This document shows, one piece after another, positions 23,234 to 35,300 of a stretch of 64,000 nucleotides of DNA. Position 1 is the first letter of the stretch. Every line of letters starts with the position of its first letter. The position numbers were made by a program, and so were the translations under genes. Under the pieces are notes generated by a model. That model ran no database searches. It was not told the DNA's origin and worked only from the letters and a program-made list of their open reading frames with translations. Source of the stretch: Cryptomeria japonica (taxonomy: Eukaryota > Streptophyta > Pinopsida > Cupressales > Cupressaceae); contig NC_081415.1 of assembly GCF_030272615.1 (NCBI RefSeq), positions 367,264,167 through 367,328,166 of the forward strand, given 5' to 3'.

Positions 23234-25929
23234 TGTGTGTGTGAAAAGTGGATAAGGTATCTATAAGTTGTAAGACACAACACTTCAATTAAGTCATTGC
23301 ATGCATGGTTAGACAAATATAATCATGAATATAAAAACCATAACAAATCGACCTATTGCCTTCTAAAAGATGCGAGTATAGACTTTCTCTTAGATTTGTC
23401 TAAGCAATACCAGTGACTAGACTACACCAAGATGAAGGATTTAATCTATATGAGCACACAAATAAGTTAAATGTATGCAATATTAAGTTAGATGGATGAA
23501 TAAAAAGCTAGATGAATGAATAATAAGATAGATGAATTCAAGCAATCATGATTAAACTAAATATACAAAAAGATAAACTAAGATGCAATAATCTCAAAGC
23601 ACAATATCTTCAATGACTCTAGAGCAAAAACTGCATAATAACAATAAATCTCCAGGGTGCCTTGAATGAGAGATGAAGGCTTAATTTATAGAGACTCAAA
23701 AGAGAGACCAATGGTCAAGATTGATTAGCAATGAGTGGTTGAGATTCCTCAAGAAAAAGCACAATTTAGGATAATTGAAACAATTGAGAGATCAGATTAA
23801 TTTAATCTTGAGATAGATTCCAATTATATCTTGATTGAATGCATTCAGATTATAAGTCTGAGTCTACATTAGAGATAAATTAGTGGATTCCATTCACTTG
23901 AGATAAAAGTAGGTGATTCCATGCACTTTTCTTTAATTTTCTCAAGATTTTTATTTAGAAAAAGGCTTTTCAATGCAACTGAACCTCTTTCCTCAAAAGC
24001 TTTGAGTTTTAATTTTAGAGAAAATGATTAATTCAATTTAATTGCTTTTTTTATTTTTCAAGTATCTATGTTGGCATTTGCATGAAAATTGCATTAATGA
24101 TATGTTATGTTATCATTGATGTCAATTAACCGGTAATGATATTGCTGATATTGTTGTTATTGTTGATATTGTCTTGTAACCGGTAGGAAGAGCTTTGTGA
24201 AAGACATTGTAAACCGATATGTAAGTTTGTGAGTTAAACCAATAACTGATGTAAAAGGTTAAACCATATCTATGTAATGTAACCGGTAAACCCTACCAGT
24301 TGTTTTTGTTAAACCCTTACCAATTAAGGTTGTTGAATTGGTTATGTTGGTTTATGATCTAATGTTGAGCAATAATGATGGTGACATGTATGGTCATTGT
24401 ATGAAGATAAGTTCAAAATATTTTGGCACGTTGTTTTTTGTCTAGGGAATGAGAAAAGGGTATTGCATCTAATGCAAAGTGCGTGATGAGTTACTGAGCT
24501 AGATGAAGTGGTAATCAAGGAGCGTTTGAAGTTTTCTTGATTGATGTGTAGAGATTGCTATGTAATCCAACGGTCATACTTGAACCAAATTTGTTTGTAA
24601 TATCAATAAGAGAATTAGGTTTTTGTTGTGTTACCGACCTAATTAATTTGTTTATAAGGTTGATCAAGTTGCCTAGTTGAAGGTGTTGGCAGAGATCAGT
24701 TGAGTGTGTGGTTGTCGAACCATATGAATAGTCTACAATTTGAGTAAAGGTATATACGAGCTTAAAAGGATCTGATCAAGCAAGTGTAGTGCTATTCAGA
24801 CAGATCAAGCAAACACCTATTTTTTTCTAAAAATTATAGCAGAACTAAAATCCCCTAACCGGGTAAGCTCTAACAAGCTTGGTTACTTCTTAAATTCTCT
24901 AACAAAGTGATCCATTAGCTTGGATTTTCAAATCCTCTACCGAGGTTACTCCTAACAGGGTACTTTCTTCTAACAAGACATTTGTAGTCAATCCCTTAAC
25001 CAGGTGATTCTTAACAGGACTTTTGTAAGAGCTTTAACAGGCTTGGATCCTAATAGGGCGAACTTTAGAAGAGTTCAGATAGTTATCTTGTGAGTCTCAT
25101 CTCACCATGGTTTTTACCTATTTGGGTTTCCATGTCAAAAATACTTGTGTCATGTGGTGAATATTTTTGTGGTTACGATCTTATGGTCGATTTGATTAAC
25201 TACTTAACTATTCTAATAAGGCATGATAATTGGAAGCATTGAGATATCAAGTATGTTGACATATGATAAAGCATTTGGATGTTTACAAGTTTAATGTTGT
25301 TAGTTGTTAAGTTGTTGTAACAGTCAATCGGTTTTCTTATGAGTATTTCATTGATAAGTTTACTTTGTGTGATTGAGATTGAGATTGGGAAAGTTTGTAT
25401 TAGTTTTTCTATTTACTGATTCACTCCCCCCCCCCCCCTCTCTTAATAATCTACCAGATACTTATTCTTTCATCATACCATCAATCTCAATTCTAGAAAA
25501 AGAAATATCTTAAGTTCGATTTCTTTTCTCAATTTAATTATTTTCTTTTGTTTCAATTTAACTCTTTCTTTTGCAGATTAATTCCTCTTTTTGTGATAAA
25601 TCTCTTTTTTATTAATTAATTCTTCTTTTTGTGATAAATTAATTCTTTTTTTGTGATTTAAATGGCAAATTTATTTATTAATTAAACATGCTAGGATATT
25701 TAATTAAATAAAATAGGATAATTGATCAAAATGATTTACTTGGAATGATTTAATTAATTAAATAAATATTTAATTAATATTGAGTGATTTATTTGCCATG
25801 TAACATTAATTATTGAATAATTAATTAATTGGGTGCTCAAAGTTGATTTAATTGCCTTTGGTTAGGACCTTGGTGATGTTGTCGAGATTAGGGGCCCATG
25901 GTTTAGGTGACCATTTTTAGGATATTACA
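23234..25929 (-). repeat. Gypsy 3' LTR, interrupted by a solo copia LTR
   Basis: Plus coordinates TGTGTGTGAAAAGTGG to GGATATTACA. Collinear with 50206-51483, apart from the insert at 24069-25483. Next to it, TTTGCCCACTTT (25930-25941) reads AAAGTGGGCAAA on the minus strand and is the likely polypurine tract. Confidence 0.9.
24069..25483 (+). mobile_element. Solo LTR of the copia-1 family
   Basis: 1,415 bases, TGTTGGCATTTGCATG to CATACCATCA, collinear with both copia-1 LTRs (1,398 and 1,420 bases). Duplications ATCTA (24064-24068) and ATCTC (25484-25488). The intact gypsy LTR near 51045 is the empty site. No internal sequence remains, so LTR-LTR recombination has removed it. Confidence 0.93.
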
Positions 25930-25941
25930 TTTGCCCACTTT

Positions 25942-26902
25942 GAATTAATGTGCGAGCAGGGTGTTGGTTCGAAGAATAGTTGATGTCAAATAGATATCAA
26001 TTCTGAACTTGATGGATCACAAACCAATGAAGAGCAAGATGTTCAACTTGATTTGAAGCGATTAAACTGAATAGATTGATTAAAGTGATATCGATCTTGA
26101 ACTTGATTGAACTAGGACCGACAAAGAGCAAGATATTGTTCTTGAACTTTATTGAACAAGAAACAAGCATCGATCTAGAACTTGATTGAACTAGATTGAG
26201 TGAGAGACGCAACCAATTCTGAACTTAATTGAACAAGAATCGACTGAGTAGAGAGATAAAACTGATTCAGAACTTGATTGAACAAGAACCGATTAACAAA
26301 GCGAGAATGTCCAGCTTGATTTGATGTGATGAAACTGAACACTGATTTGAAGATTAATTTTGAAAAGGAGAAAAATTGTTATGCCCCAAGAGATTGCTTT
26401 ATTTGACATTGAACAATCTCAACTTAATATGATGTGATTGAGTTAAGATGCCCCTAATAACAAGGTTTAATTGATTTTATTTGTTTGAAAATATTTTCGC
26501 TCGACTTTAGATGAAGATTTGAAAAAAAAATCGACTTTAGATGATGATAATCGTTGAAAAGAAGTTATGAGTATGCCCCCTTGGGAGCGAAATCAAAAGA
26601 TAGCCAAGGTACAATTATTTAAGGCATTTTTGAAAAGATAAAAAGATGTAGCGATGATAATTTTGAGCACGAAGATTGATGTTGAAGAATTAATTTTGAG
26701 ATCAAAGATGATTTGAGCACAAAATGATGAGAAATTTGACTCAAGGATGAAAGTGCTAAGTGGTCAACGTCATGAAATTTCAACTAGAAAATTGACGTCA
26801 GATTTCGATTTTGATCCCAAAAAATGGAATCAGGACAGTCGACTTAGCTTAGGGTACATTTTTTATGTCCATCAAAGCAAGTTGAAAAATTAGGGTTTGG
26901 GC
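25942..26902. other. Gypsy 3' region upstream of the antisense gene
   Basis: No coding frame of note on either strand. It holds the degenerate repeat at 25995-26300 and the upstream region of the plus-strand gene at 26987. Confidence 0.5.
25995..26300. repeat. Degenerate GAACTTGATTGAACAAG repeats
   Basis: Units built on GAACTTGATTGAACAAGAACCGA recur about six times at irregular spacing (near 26005, 26097, 26137, 26177, 26220, 26271). Several are followed by GAGCAAGAT or a GAGAGA stretch. Confidence 0.65.
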
Positions 26903-26910
26903 TATATAAG
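26903..26910 (+). promoter_or_regulatory. TATA box of the antisense gene in the gypsy
   Basis: TATATAAG, 77 bases upstream of the ATG at 26987, preceded by TTAGGGTTTGGGC. Spacing and context fit a plant RNA polymerase II core promoter on the plus strand, opposite to gypsy transcription. Predicted from sequence only. Confidence 0.55.
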
Positions 26911-26986
26911 AGGTTCAATGTGCCATTGTCAATTCATTTTTACCTATCAAAGTTTAAATTTTGAAAAGCCTCTCGTGAAGAAAAAA

Positions 26987-29235
26987 ATGGCAATTTTGAT
27001 TCAGGAGCATTGATTCGAGTTTCAGAGACGACATAATCAATTGCAGAACTACGACCCAGCAGTAAGTGATCGATCTTTAGCCTTTGCATTTCTTAATTTT
27101 TGAATTTTTATTGAATTTTTTCATTTTAAAATCCATTTTAAGTCATTTTTATCGTTTTGTCGTGCAATTCAATACCATTTCTCGTACGAGTATCTATCCT
27201 TTTGTGTTTTGTCATTTAAGAAAGTAGGGTTTGTCATCTGATGTATACCATTTCTTCGTACAAAAATCTTCTTGATAGACCATTTTGTCGTGCAACGAGT
27301 ATTAAATTGTCGTATGAGACTATTTAATTGTTTGGTATGTAATTTTTTCTCATACGAGTTTCTGCTTGTTTGTGGAAAATTGTATTAAAAAAACAAGCAT
27401 TTTTGAGAGTGTAAACAACAATTTTTTATTTTGAATGTTGTATATTTGGATTCTATAGAATTTTTATCACATTCTTAGTGCAAATTGGGTCACGTACTGA
27501 TGATTGGTATGTTTGATTTTGCAGATTTAGTTTCCAGATATTCAATTTCGGTGTACATTTTCTCTGATGATGAGGTTGGTTCATGAGTTATTAGATGTAG
27601 AGAGAGGTGATATTGATTTGTGTGGATTTAGATACCTATTACATATGCTCGATATCCATGTGAATCATGGTATATTGACTGATTTAGTCAAGTGTTTTCA
27701 TTCGGAGCATGACATCTTTCATTTATCGGTTGTAGAGATGACCATCATGCCGAAGGATATATATAGGATTTTGAGGACTCCATTTGCTGGAGATAAGGTT
27801 GATTATGATTCTACTCTACGACTGGGTATTTTGGCTTTGAGACATATATTCCATGACGAGACTATTCTTGATCACACTATTACGTGGGATGATTTGATGA
27901 GTAGATATGGTGCACAATACCCTCTGGCGTGCATTTTGGCAGGAATGATTGGTTGTTTTCTGATGCCTGATAGAGGATAATAGGGATTTCTATGTGGTTG
28001 GGGCAAAATGATTGAGAGTTTGTTGACTCATCCAGTGAGATTAGGATGGGGATCATGTTTACTCACTCATATGTATCATGAGATGCATGAGATTGTGTAT
28101 AGGGAGGGGAAGAGCATGGCAGCAAGTGTTTTCGTTCTATAGATATGGGCATGGGAGCACATCCCAGTATGCAGACCTATTATAGATCATTATAGAGAGG
28201 CGCACTAGCCTATTGTATGATGTTATTCAGGTTATGTTACTCAGCCCCACCTGGGCAAGACTAACTATTGGAGGAGACAGTTGGATGATCTGATTGTTAT
28301 AGTATGGAGACCGTATAGGGGTCTAGAGTTGTGGGATGATTGGAGAGCATAGAGGAAGGATATGTTTATGACTCAACCTCTCATTGGTAGATTGGTGTCT
28401 ATCATTAAGCGATTGTAGTATCTAGGGTGATGAGACAGTATGGGAGACCACAAAGTATATCCTAGGGGTTCACAACCTATGCTCCATATGGGGAGGAGGA
28501 GAGATGAGGATGGGCACTAAGACTATCATATGCACTAAGCATGTAGGAGTTAGTGGGTTTACAATCGTTAATATGGGATTACCTAGAGGATGTAGCAGAC
28601 ATGGGGGTATTGCCCCAATATATAGATTGGTTTCAGAGACATCCATTTCCTTGGTTTATAGATCTTGAAGAGCATGCAACTCTTATAGAGGAGGTTGAGG
28701 ATGATGCACCAGCACAAGAACAGGTACCAGGTCAGGTATAGGGATGAGGGTAGGTACAAGAACATAGAGTAGATGTACCTAGACAGGCAAGAGGTGATCT
28801 TGGTGCCAGTAGCAGCGAGAGGTTGACAGTGATAGAGAGGGGATGGTGGATCCTTAGGAGTTGTTGGGGTTGAGGTTGGCGGTTATAGGGTAGCAGAGGG
28901 TGGAGGTGAGGAGGAGAGAGGGGCTCCTAAGTAGGTTAGGAAGTGGAGAGATGAGTAGGGAGGCGGAGAGGGGTTTATTGGGAGAGAGCAAGAAGTACCA
29001 GACATACTACAATCTTTGAGAGCAAAGTTGACAGGTATGCAGTCATAGTTGACAGTGGCACAAACATAGTTATCAAAGAGAGGCTGACAACTTGCTGAGG
29101 TGAGAGAAGAGTGTGACGCTCTTCAGTGAGAGGTCTTGCATCAAATGAGTCGTGCAACTTATAGTGTAGCGGTCCTAGTAGCGCAACAGGTTGTTCCATA
29201 TTCTCAGTATATGGCTTGATCTGAGGGGAGTTAGG
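26987..29235 (+). pseudogene. Antisense plant mobile domain gene in the gypsy 3' region
   Basis: Exon 1 at 26987-27061, probable intron 27062-27530, then FPDIQF in frame at 27531. The main body (27567-28440) has the plant mobile domain look: WDDLMSRYG, WGSCLLTHMYHEM, IWAWEHIPVCRP (28143 on) and VWRPYRGLELW. A later piece (YIDWFQRHPFPWF, 28616 on) and a coiled-coil tail (LRAKLTGMQ, QLAEVREECDAL, 28992-29235) follow after two frame changes. Many TAG stops sit where Gln is expected. This domain is known from plant host proteins and from transposons, and extra ORFs, some antisense, are known in Tat-lineage gypsy elements. Role unknown. Confidence 0.75.
27062..27530 (+). other. Predicted intron of the antisense gene
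   Basis: Donor GTAAGT at 27062 and acceptor TTTAG ending at 27530, 469 bases, T-rich, joining two codon-like segments in the same phase. An acceptor at 27524 (TTTTGCAG) looks stronger but leaves a TAG in frame. The intron contains CTCGTACGAG and ATTAAATTGTCGT motifs that also occur in the gypsy leader. Confidence 0.5.
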
Positions 29236-29882
29236 GAACCTAGACATGACGTCAGTCAGGAGGCACCACATCCTCCACCTAACAATGAGGGAGAGGCAAA
29301 GAGATAGATTTGTTATATCTCCTAGATTTTGTTATATACCCCATTTTTGTACCCTATACGATTCTTGCTCCGATGAGACATTGTATTTGATTTTTGATAT
29401 CATTTGTACTCTTAGACACTGAGATTATGACAAGATATATGAGATCTTGATTTGATTTCATCATACTTGTGTTGATGGATTATGAGATGCCTTTTTATAT
29501 GATTTATTCTATATGTATGCATATCTTTTCAGTATGGATGTATGTAATGCAGATGAATATGGATATTTTTTTCTTTCTTTCTTTTTTGTATGCAATAAAT
29601 GATGAAAATGAGTAACTAGTAATGCAAATGTTTATTTTTCATGCAATAGTATGAATGCAAATAAATAGATAATGAAATGTATGGATCTATATAAGATGCT
29701 GATGTATGTAGCTAACATCTCAATACACAAGTACTCGATCAGAGAAACGATGATGAAAAAGAGACCACTTAGCTAAGAAATGATGATTGCTTCAGACTCT
29801 CATTCAAAAGATAAAGAGAACATTGTTATCACGCTGAAATCACTTTAAATGCATAAAATTTAGAATGAATGAAACTTAAACC
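29236..29882. other. Gypsy 3' region after the antisense gene
   Basis: AT-rich, no coding frame seen. It would hold the 3' untranslated part of the antisense gene. It ends at AAACC (29878-29882), the left duplication of element C. Confidence 0.5.
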
Positions 29883-30809
29883 TATTGGCCATTGACACTT
29901 AATTGGTTGGTTTCACTATGTTTTCATTAATGGCAACATGGTATTGTGTTCTAGCTTCATGCTTTGGTTCAGTTGTGTACCGACAGACACTTCACAGATA
30001 CTACACTGACACTGATGGGACAGAAGGATTTCTTTGGTTACCAGAAATGCAAACCAACATGGTTTAGAAAAGGTTATTGGTATTGGAGGCAGACATCTCT
30101 TGGATCCGGCATCGACAATTGGTTTTAATATTTATGCATTTATGTTATCTGGCCGACATGTAATTTGATATTGTATATATATTTGTAAGCCGACATAAGG
30201 CATGATAATTTGTATAGGGTATATAGGTCAATTTGATAGATCATTTTGATATAAACATGAATCATCATGTGAATATGTAATTGGAAGGAGATGCAAAATA
30301 TGTCAGAGAGATTATGTATGTGAGGATATTTATGTAAGGGTTATTTTGGTAAAGGGTTTAGGGTTACAGACCAAAACAAACAGAGCTTAAACCAGAATTG
30401 TATTTTGGCATAGAAGATGCTATCTTAGCAGTTCACACTTCTCTAGATTATAGTCTAGATTTATATGTAGTCAATGAGGATCCTTTTGTGATTGAGTAGT
30501 GTTCTCTAGGTTGTAAGCCTTCCTGCAAGTGTAGGCCCCTCATATTTTGTAATATCTCTTCATATGACCAGTGGATTGATATTGTGGGTTACAAATCCTA
30601 CCATGGTTTTTCCTCTTTGAGGTTTTCCTTGTATAATTCTATATGTTATGATTCTCATTTATGTGATTGACTTATTGGTTTCTTTACTTCTTTCAATTAT
30701 GTATGTACCTGTATACTAGTTGGTGTTTGCATGTTTTAATAAGGCTAAAAATGATCATTTTGGTATAACACTGATTTACCCCCCCTCTCAGTGTTATTGG
30801 ATTCCAACA
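29883..30809 (+). repeat. Element C 5' LTR
   Basis: Starts TATTGGCC, a decayed form of TGTTGACA seen in the 3' LTR, and ends GATTCCAACA. It contains CCATGGTTTTTCC (30599 on) and the C-run CCCCCCTCTCAGTG near its end. Confidence 0.9.
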
Positions 30810-30811
30810 AT

Positions 30812-30823
30812 TGGTATCAGATC
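30812..30823 (+). other. Primer binding site of element C
   Basis: TGGTATCAGATC, one base from the initiator-Met tRNA site TGGTATCAGAGC. Confidence 0.85.
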
Positions 30824-30877
30824 CTTGTGCCTTGGAGGAAGTTTAACAGCTTGAGGAAGATCCTGAATCTGGAATCC

Positions 30878-31998
30878 ATGGATATGGCCTTGGAAAAGCA
30901 ACTTGAGATGGCACTTGAAGATTATGATGTTGAAAGGTTGAAGAACTTAAAGCTACAAGATGAATTGAATTCTACTAAGGAAATTATTCTTATCCTACAA
31001 GAGAGGTTATCATCTGTTCAGGCTAGGAGGAAGGAACTTTTGCAAAGTCAAGATGATGAAGAGAAAGATGCTCTTAAGGAACAATGTTAGAAATTGAGTA
31101 AGGAGAACATGGTTATGAAAAATGAAATGCAAATTATAACTATGAGAATGTCTAAGGAGATTGAGGACATAAATAAAAGGAAGAAAATCTTGTTGTATCC
31201 CTAAAGATCAAATTTGAAGAATGTGGTAGGTTGGTTCATGAGAATGGTATGTTGAGAACTGATTTGGTACAATCTCAGAGTAATGAACATGAACTTGAGA
31301 GACAAATAATAATTCTGAGAGGAGATTTAGCTACTAATAGTGAGTATAAAGAAAAATTCAAGATTAGCTCAGCACAACTAGATGAATTATTGAAGAGACA
31401 AAGACGGATTGGAGATTCCAGTGGACTTGGATTTGAGAAAGGACAAAGTTCTGGTACTGCTAACGAAGATCAAAACCATAAGGCACTGGTAAGGAAATTC
31501 AATGCTTATAAAATTAATGGTAGATTTTTTGTTTGCAATAGATTTGGTCACATGGCTAGGCAATGTAGAAATAGAGAAAATTAGAACCTCGATTCTCCTC
31601 CCAGTAAATGTTCTAAATGAAATAAGTATGGTCATAAGATAGAAGATTATAGAATGAATGTTAAATGCTATGCATGTGGCAAGTTTGGACATATGGCTAA
31701 TCAGTGCAGGTCAAGTAATTTCACTAGTTTTAGCAAATCAATTCAAAGGAACAATGTTACATGTTATGCATGTAATGAGGTTGGATATATTACTAAATTC
31801 TATAGAAGCAAAAATTCATTGGTGGGTAATGGAGGATCAAATGAGAAAGGGAAAGAGAAGGTTAGTGAAATCTAGCAAGATCATACTCAGAGATGGGTTA
31901 GGAAGACTGGAGAATAATCATCAGATGGAAATGCATTAGTTACTTATTTGGCAGAAGAGGTTGCTCTTGCATCGACAGGTAGCTCATCCGATAACTGA
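30878..31998 (+). pseudogene. Element C ORF1, gag-like coiled-coil and zinc-knuckle protein
   Basis: ATG at 30878. A charged coiled coil runs to about 31380, with a stop at 31088 and one frameshift near 31180. LDELLKRQRR leads to SGLGFEKGQSS (31420), matching copia-2. Four knuckle positions follow: FFVCNRFGHMARQC (first Cys lost), a decayed one near 31610, the intact CYACGKFGHMANQC (31669), and CYACNEVGYITKFY (His and last Cys lost). A tail with a stop at 31915 ends at TGA 31996-31998. The layout matches element A ORF1. Confidence 0.78.
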
Positions 31999-32359
31999 GG
32001 CAGATGCCTTAGGGGTAGGCAAAATTCATGAAGATGTTGCATATGCCCCAGGAAGAGGTTCTGGAAGATGTTCCAGATATTGGAGATATTTATCTGGCAT
32101 GGATATGTTTTGTTCGAGATCCGATATCTTTCATCAGTAGTCATTTATGTCAATGGATGATTAGGGTTTTTATCAGAGGTTAAAAGGTTGAATTCACTTC
32201 ATTATTGATCACCTTGCATGCAGAGTGATTTCAGAGCGACTGAGGGCGATCAACACATTTCAAAGCAATCATATTTCTTCTTGAGTGATTTCACCAGCAT
32301 CTGGAAGAATGTGTTGGAGGTTTTCATGGAGAGCGATCAAAAGGCATTTATCTTTAAAC
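31999..32359 (+). promoter_or_regulatory. Inter-ORF leader of element C with telo-box and TATA-like motif
   Basis: Non-coding gap with ATTAGGGTTT (32160-32169) followed by GTTAAAAGG (32179-32187), about 175 bases before the ORF2 ATG. Same motifs and order as at 11669-11607 in element A. It could be a second promoter or an untranslated exon. Confidence 0.45.
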
Positions 32360-35300
32360 ATGGAAGCTGGATCATCATCTATTCATATTTTTGTTGCAAA
32401 CCCGACTGTAGTAGAGTTCAAGGACCACCCTAGGCCAATTTTCAAGTGGTATCTGTATGTGGCTACCCTGGAAGATTCGGTTGGAGCATTTTCCCATGTT
32501 CTAGAGGGAGTTGTCTATGTTGAAGATGTTAGGGCATATAATCACTATCACATTGAGGACTTGGGAACTTCTGAAATTAAGGGCATGTATATGAGCAAGC
32601 TGATGGGAGAATCTAGAAAGATCAAATTGGCATACAAGAACATTGAAGACTTAGGGTTTACCAACATTCTGGACATCTTGGAATTTGAAGATGAGATAAT
32701 TAGTTATGTTTTGAGAAGAGTACATGGGGAGTTTATCTAGGTAGATAGACCTTACAAAATCACCAAGAAATTCATTAGGGAAATCACTAGTTTACCATTG
32801 GTTTGGCAACATCCAGATAAGAAGGTTTTGAATGATTTCATGAACAAAATAACTGGCGTGACATCTGATAGGAGATCTATGAGAGTAAGTACTATTACCG
32901 GCATGGACATCAGATTAGATAGCATGATCATCGGGTATAAGGTAACTCGGTCAAACCGACTGAATTCTGTTTCCAGTTCCTGCATTTTAGCTACATATAG
33001 AATGATGAGAGAGAATGTGAAATTGGATCTATGCGATTGGATGTTAGATGAGTTATTAATAAACCTAGGGAAGATTAAGGGTGAAAAGAAGGGAACCTTC
33101 TGGTATGGCAACTTAATAGTCTGCTTAATGTTATTTTTCATGAATGATACACCCGGTTTTGGTAAAACACAATGGGTATTTGACATCCCAGTAGGGAGAC
33201 AATTGAAAGAGTCAATTGCTACTTTAGGAAGTCAGAGAGATGATAAAGTTTGGGTATATTTCAAATCATTCCAGGAATCTATGAAGCCTAGGGTAAGGGT
33301 TCCTAAGCATATTGTAGAAAAATATTCAACTAACATATGCTTCATGATGAAGAAGGATGAAACACTTATGGAAGCGGTTAAGTCCTGAAATATTTGGATT
33401 GAGGAAATGGGATATGAAGTGGAAGCACATATTCTTGATGCTTATGCAAACATGCTAATTGATGTACCTATTTATGATGCAGAGAAGCCCTGTGGTACTG
33501 CACAACAAAAATCACTTGAGGTTGAAATAGATTTCAACTGGAAAAAGAGAGAAAAGCAGGAAGGAAAGGCAAGAAAACTTGTTGAGAAGGTCTCATAGGA
33601 CATCAAAGCATTTATTGATGTTTTCCTAGAGAAAGGCAGGAAGAGGAAGAATCTAGAAGTACACATTGATCCTGTTACAATAGAGTTTGAATCTGAGGAT
33701 GACACACCTCTAGCATTCAAGAGAGTTGTTAGGAAGAAAATAAAGGAAACAAAAGTAGAGGCTAAAAGGCAACCGATTAGGAAGGTTACATTCAAAATAC
33801 TGGAATAGAAGCAAGCACCAAAAGTAACCACTTTAGCTGCATCTGGTACTGCAGAGAGAAAGAAGAAGGATGGCACTGATATAGCTATTCAATTTGCTAA
33901 TGTTCCACCAAATTTTTTTGTAGAGTTAGTAGATGAAATCACTAAGGATGGCATGCTAAAGAATGTATAGTTTTATTATGAAAAATTAGAGGATGATGAA
34001 CAAAGAGACATAGAGGAAGCAATCTTATTATACTTGGATATTTATAAGAAAGCCTTAATAGAAATTGAAAATCAAATACCCGCTTACTTGTATAATATGT
34101 TAGATGCTAGAAGACTGTCAGTTATGGAAGAAGACAAGCATATTAAAATTCAAGAGTTATTATCTATTTGTGTTACTATTTCTCCAGAAGAAATGGAAAG
34201 GACACTTGAGGTCATGGCAGTTACAAAAGACTTTAATAGCAAACATAGAATAACTAGTCTAATGCTAGGAAGGGCAAATGAAATAATAAAGGAGATTCAA
34301 AAAGCATGGGTTAAGTTCTTTGGAGAGAACAGAGGATTCTTTACTTCAATGGAATCCAAGACAGACACCATGGTTGAAGAAAAAGGAAATGGGATTATGG
34401 GTACTTCACCCTCAGTTTTGAAAAATATTAAGATAGTGGAAATTAAGTCCCCGATTGATACAAATGTATAGACAAATATTGAGATACCATTTAATACAAA
34501 GAGTGAACAAGTTAATGTTATACATGATACTAATATTGAGGATAACAGTCCTCCAGATACAAATGTACAGGTTTAGGTTACAGTTCCTACAAAGGAACCG
34601 ACAGTTACATAGACTGCACCAAGTGACAAAGCCACTGGTGCAAGTGATGAAGTCATAAAGGATAAATCATCAGAGGAGAAGAAAAGGGAATCTGGAAAGT
34701 AATCGGTAGTTCATCCATCATTGTTGTCAATTGATACCTCATAGGTTGAAAAGAAAAACATAATAGAGATGAGTCCCACTGAACTCATGATGATGGCAAC
34801 ACAAAAACTAGTGAAGGAGGGATCTATAGATTAAAGGATTATTGATCAGTCAATCACTATCTTACACAGACTAGTCCCAGAGTGCAAGATTGACAATGAA
34901 GCGAGCCCATCCAGCAAGCTTAAAACAATTAATGAGCATATTTCAAAGGATTTTTAATCCTTACAACAAATTTCAAACTGGCAAGCACCGGAGAGGTTCA
35001 CTCAGGCTAAGAGAGCTGCATTTGATCAGGTGATTGAATCTGAGAAGAAAAAGATTGATGAGAAGCTGAAACTGGTAGATAATTATTTGAAGCAATGTAC
35101 AAATATTTATAGAGTATGTTGTAATACTGATATACTTACAACTAATGTGGATAAGAAGATAAAAGAACTTCAGGAGAAAATTGCAAGTATAGCTAATTCT
35201 TTTGACGGATTGACTTTATTGACTACATCCATTGATGATCAAATTTTGATTTTGGAAAACTAAATTTCTGTTCTTAAAAAGGAAAGAGACAAAATTATAA

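Noticed and set aside
25427-25439. C-homopolymer as a sequencing artefact or microsatellite
   Set aside because: It is the lengthened form of the C-run found at the same place in all the copia LTRs here.
27517-27524. TTTTGCAG as the acceptor of the antisense gene intron
   Set aside because: A good consensus acceptor, but it puts a TAG in frame three bases on. The AG at 27530 keeps the frame open.
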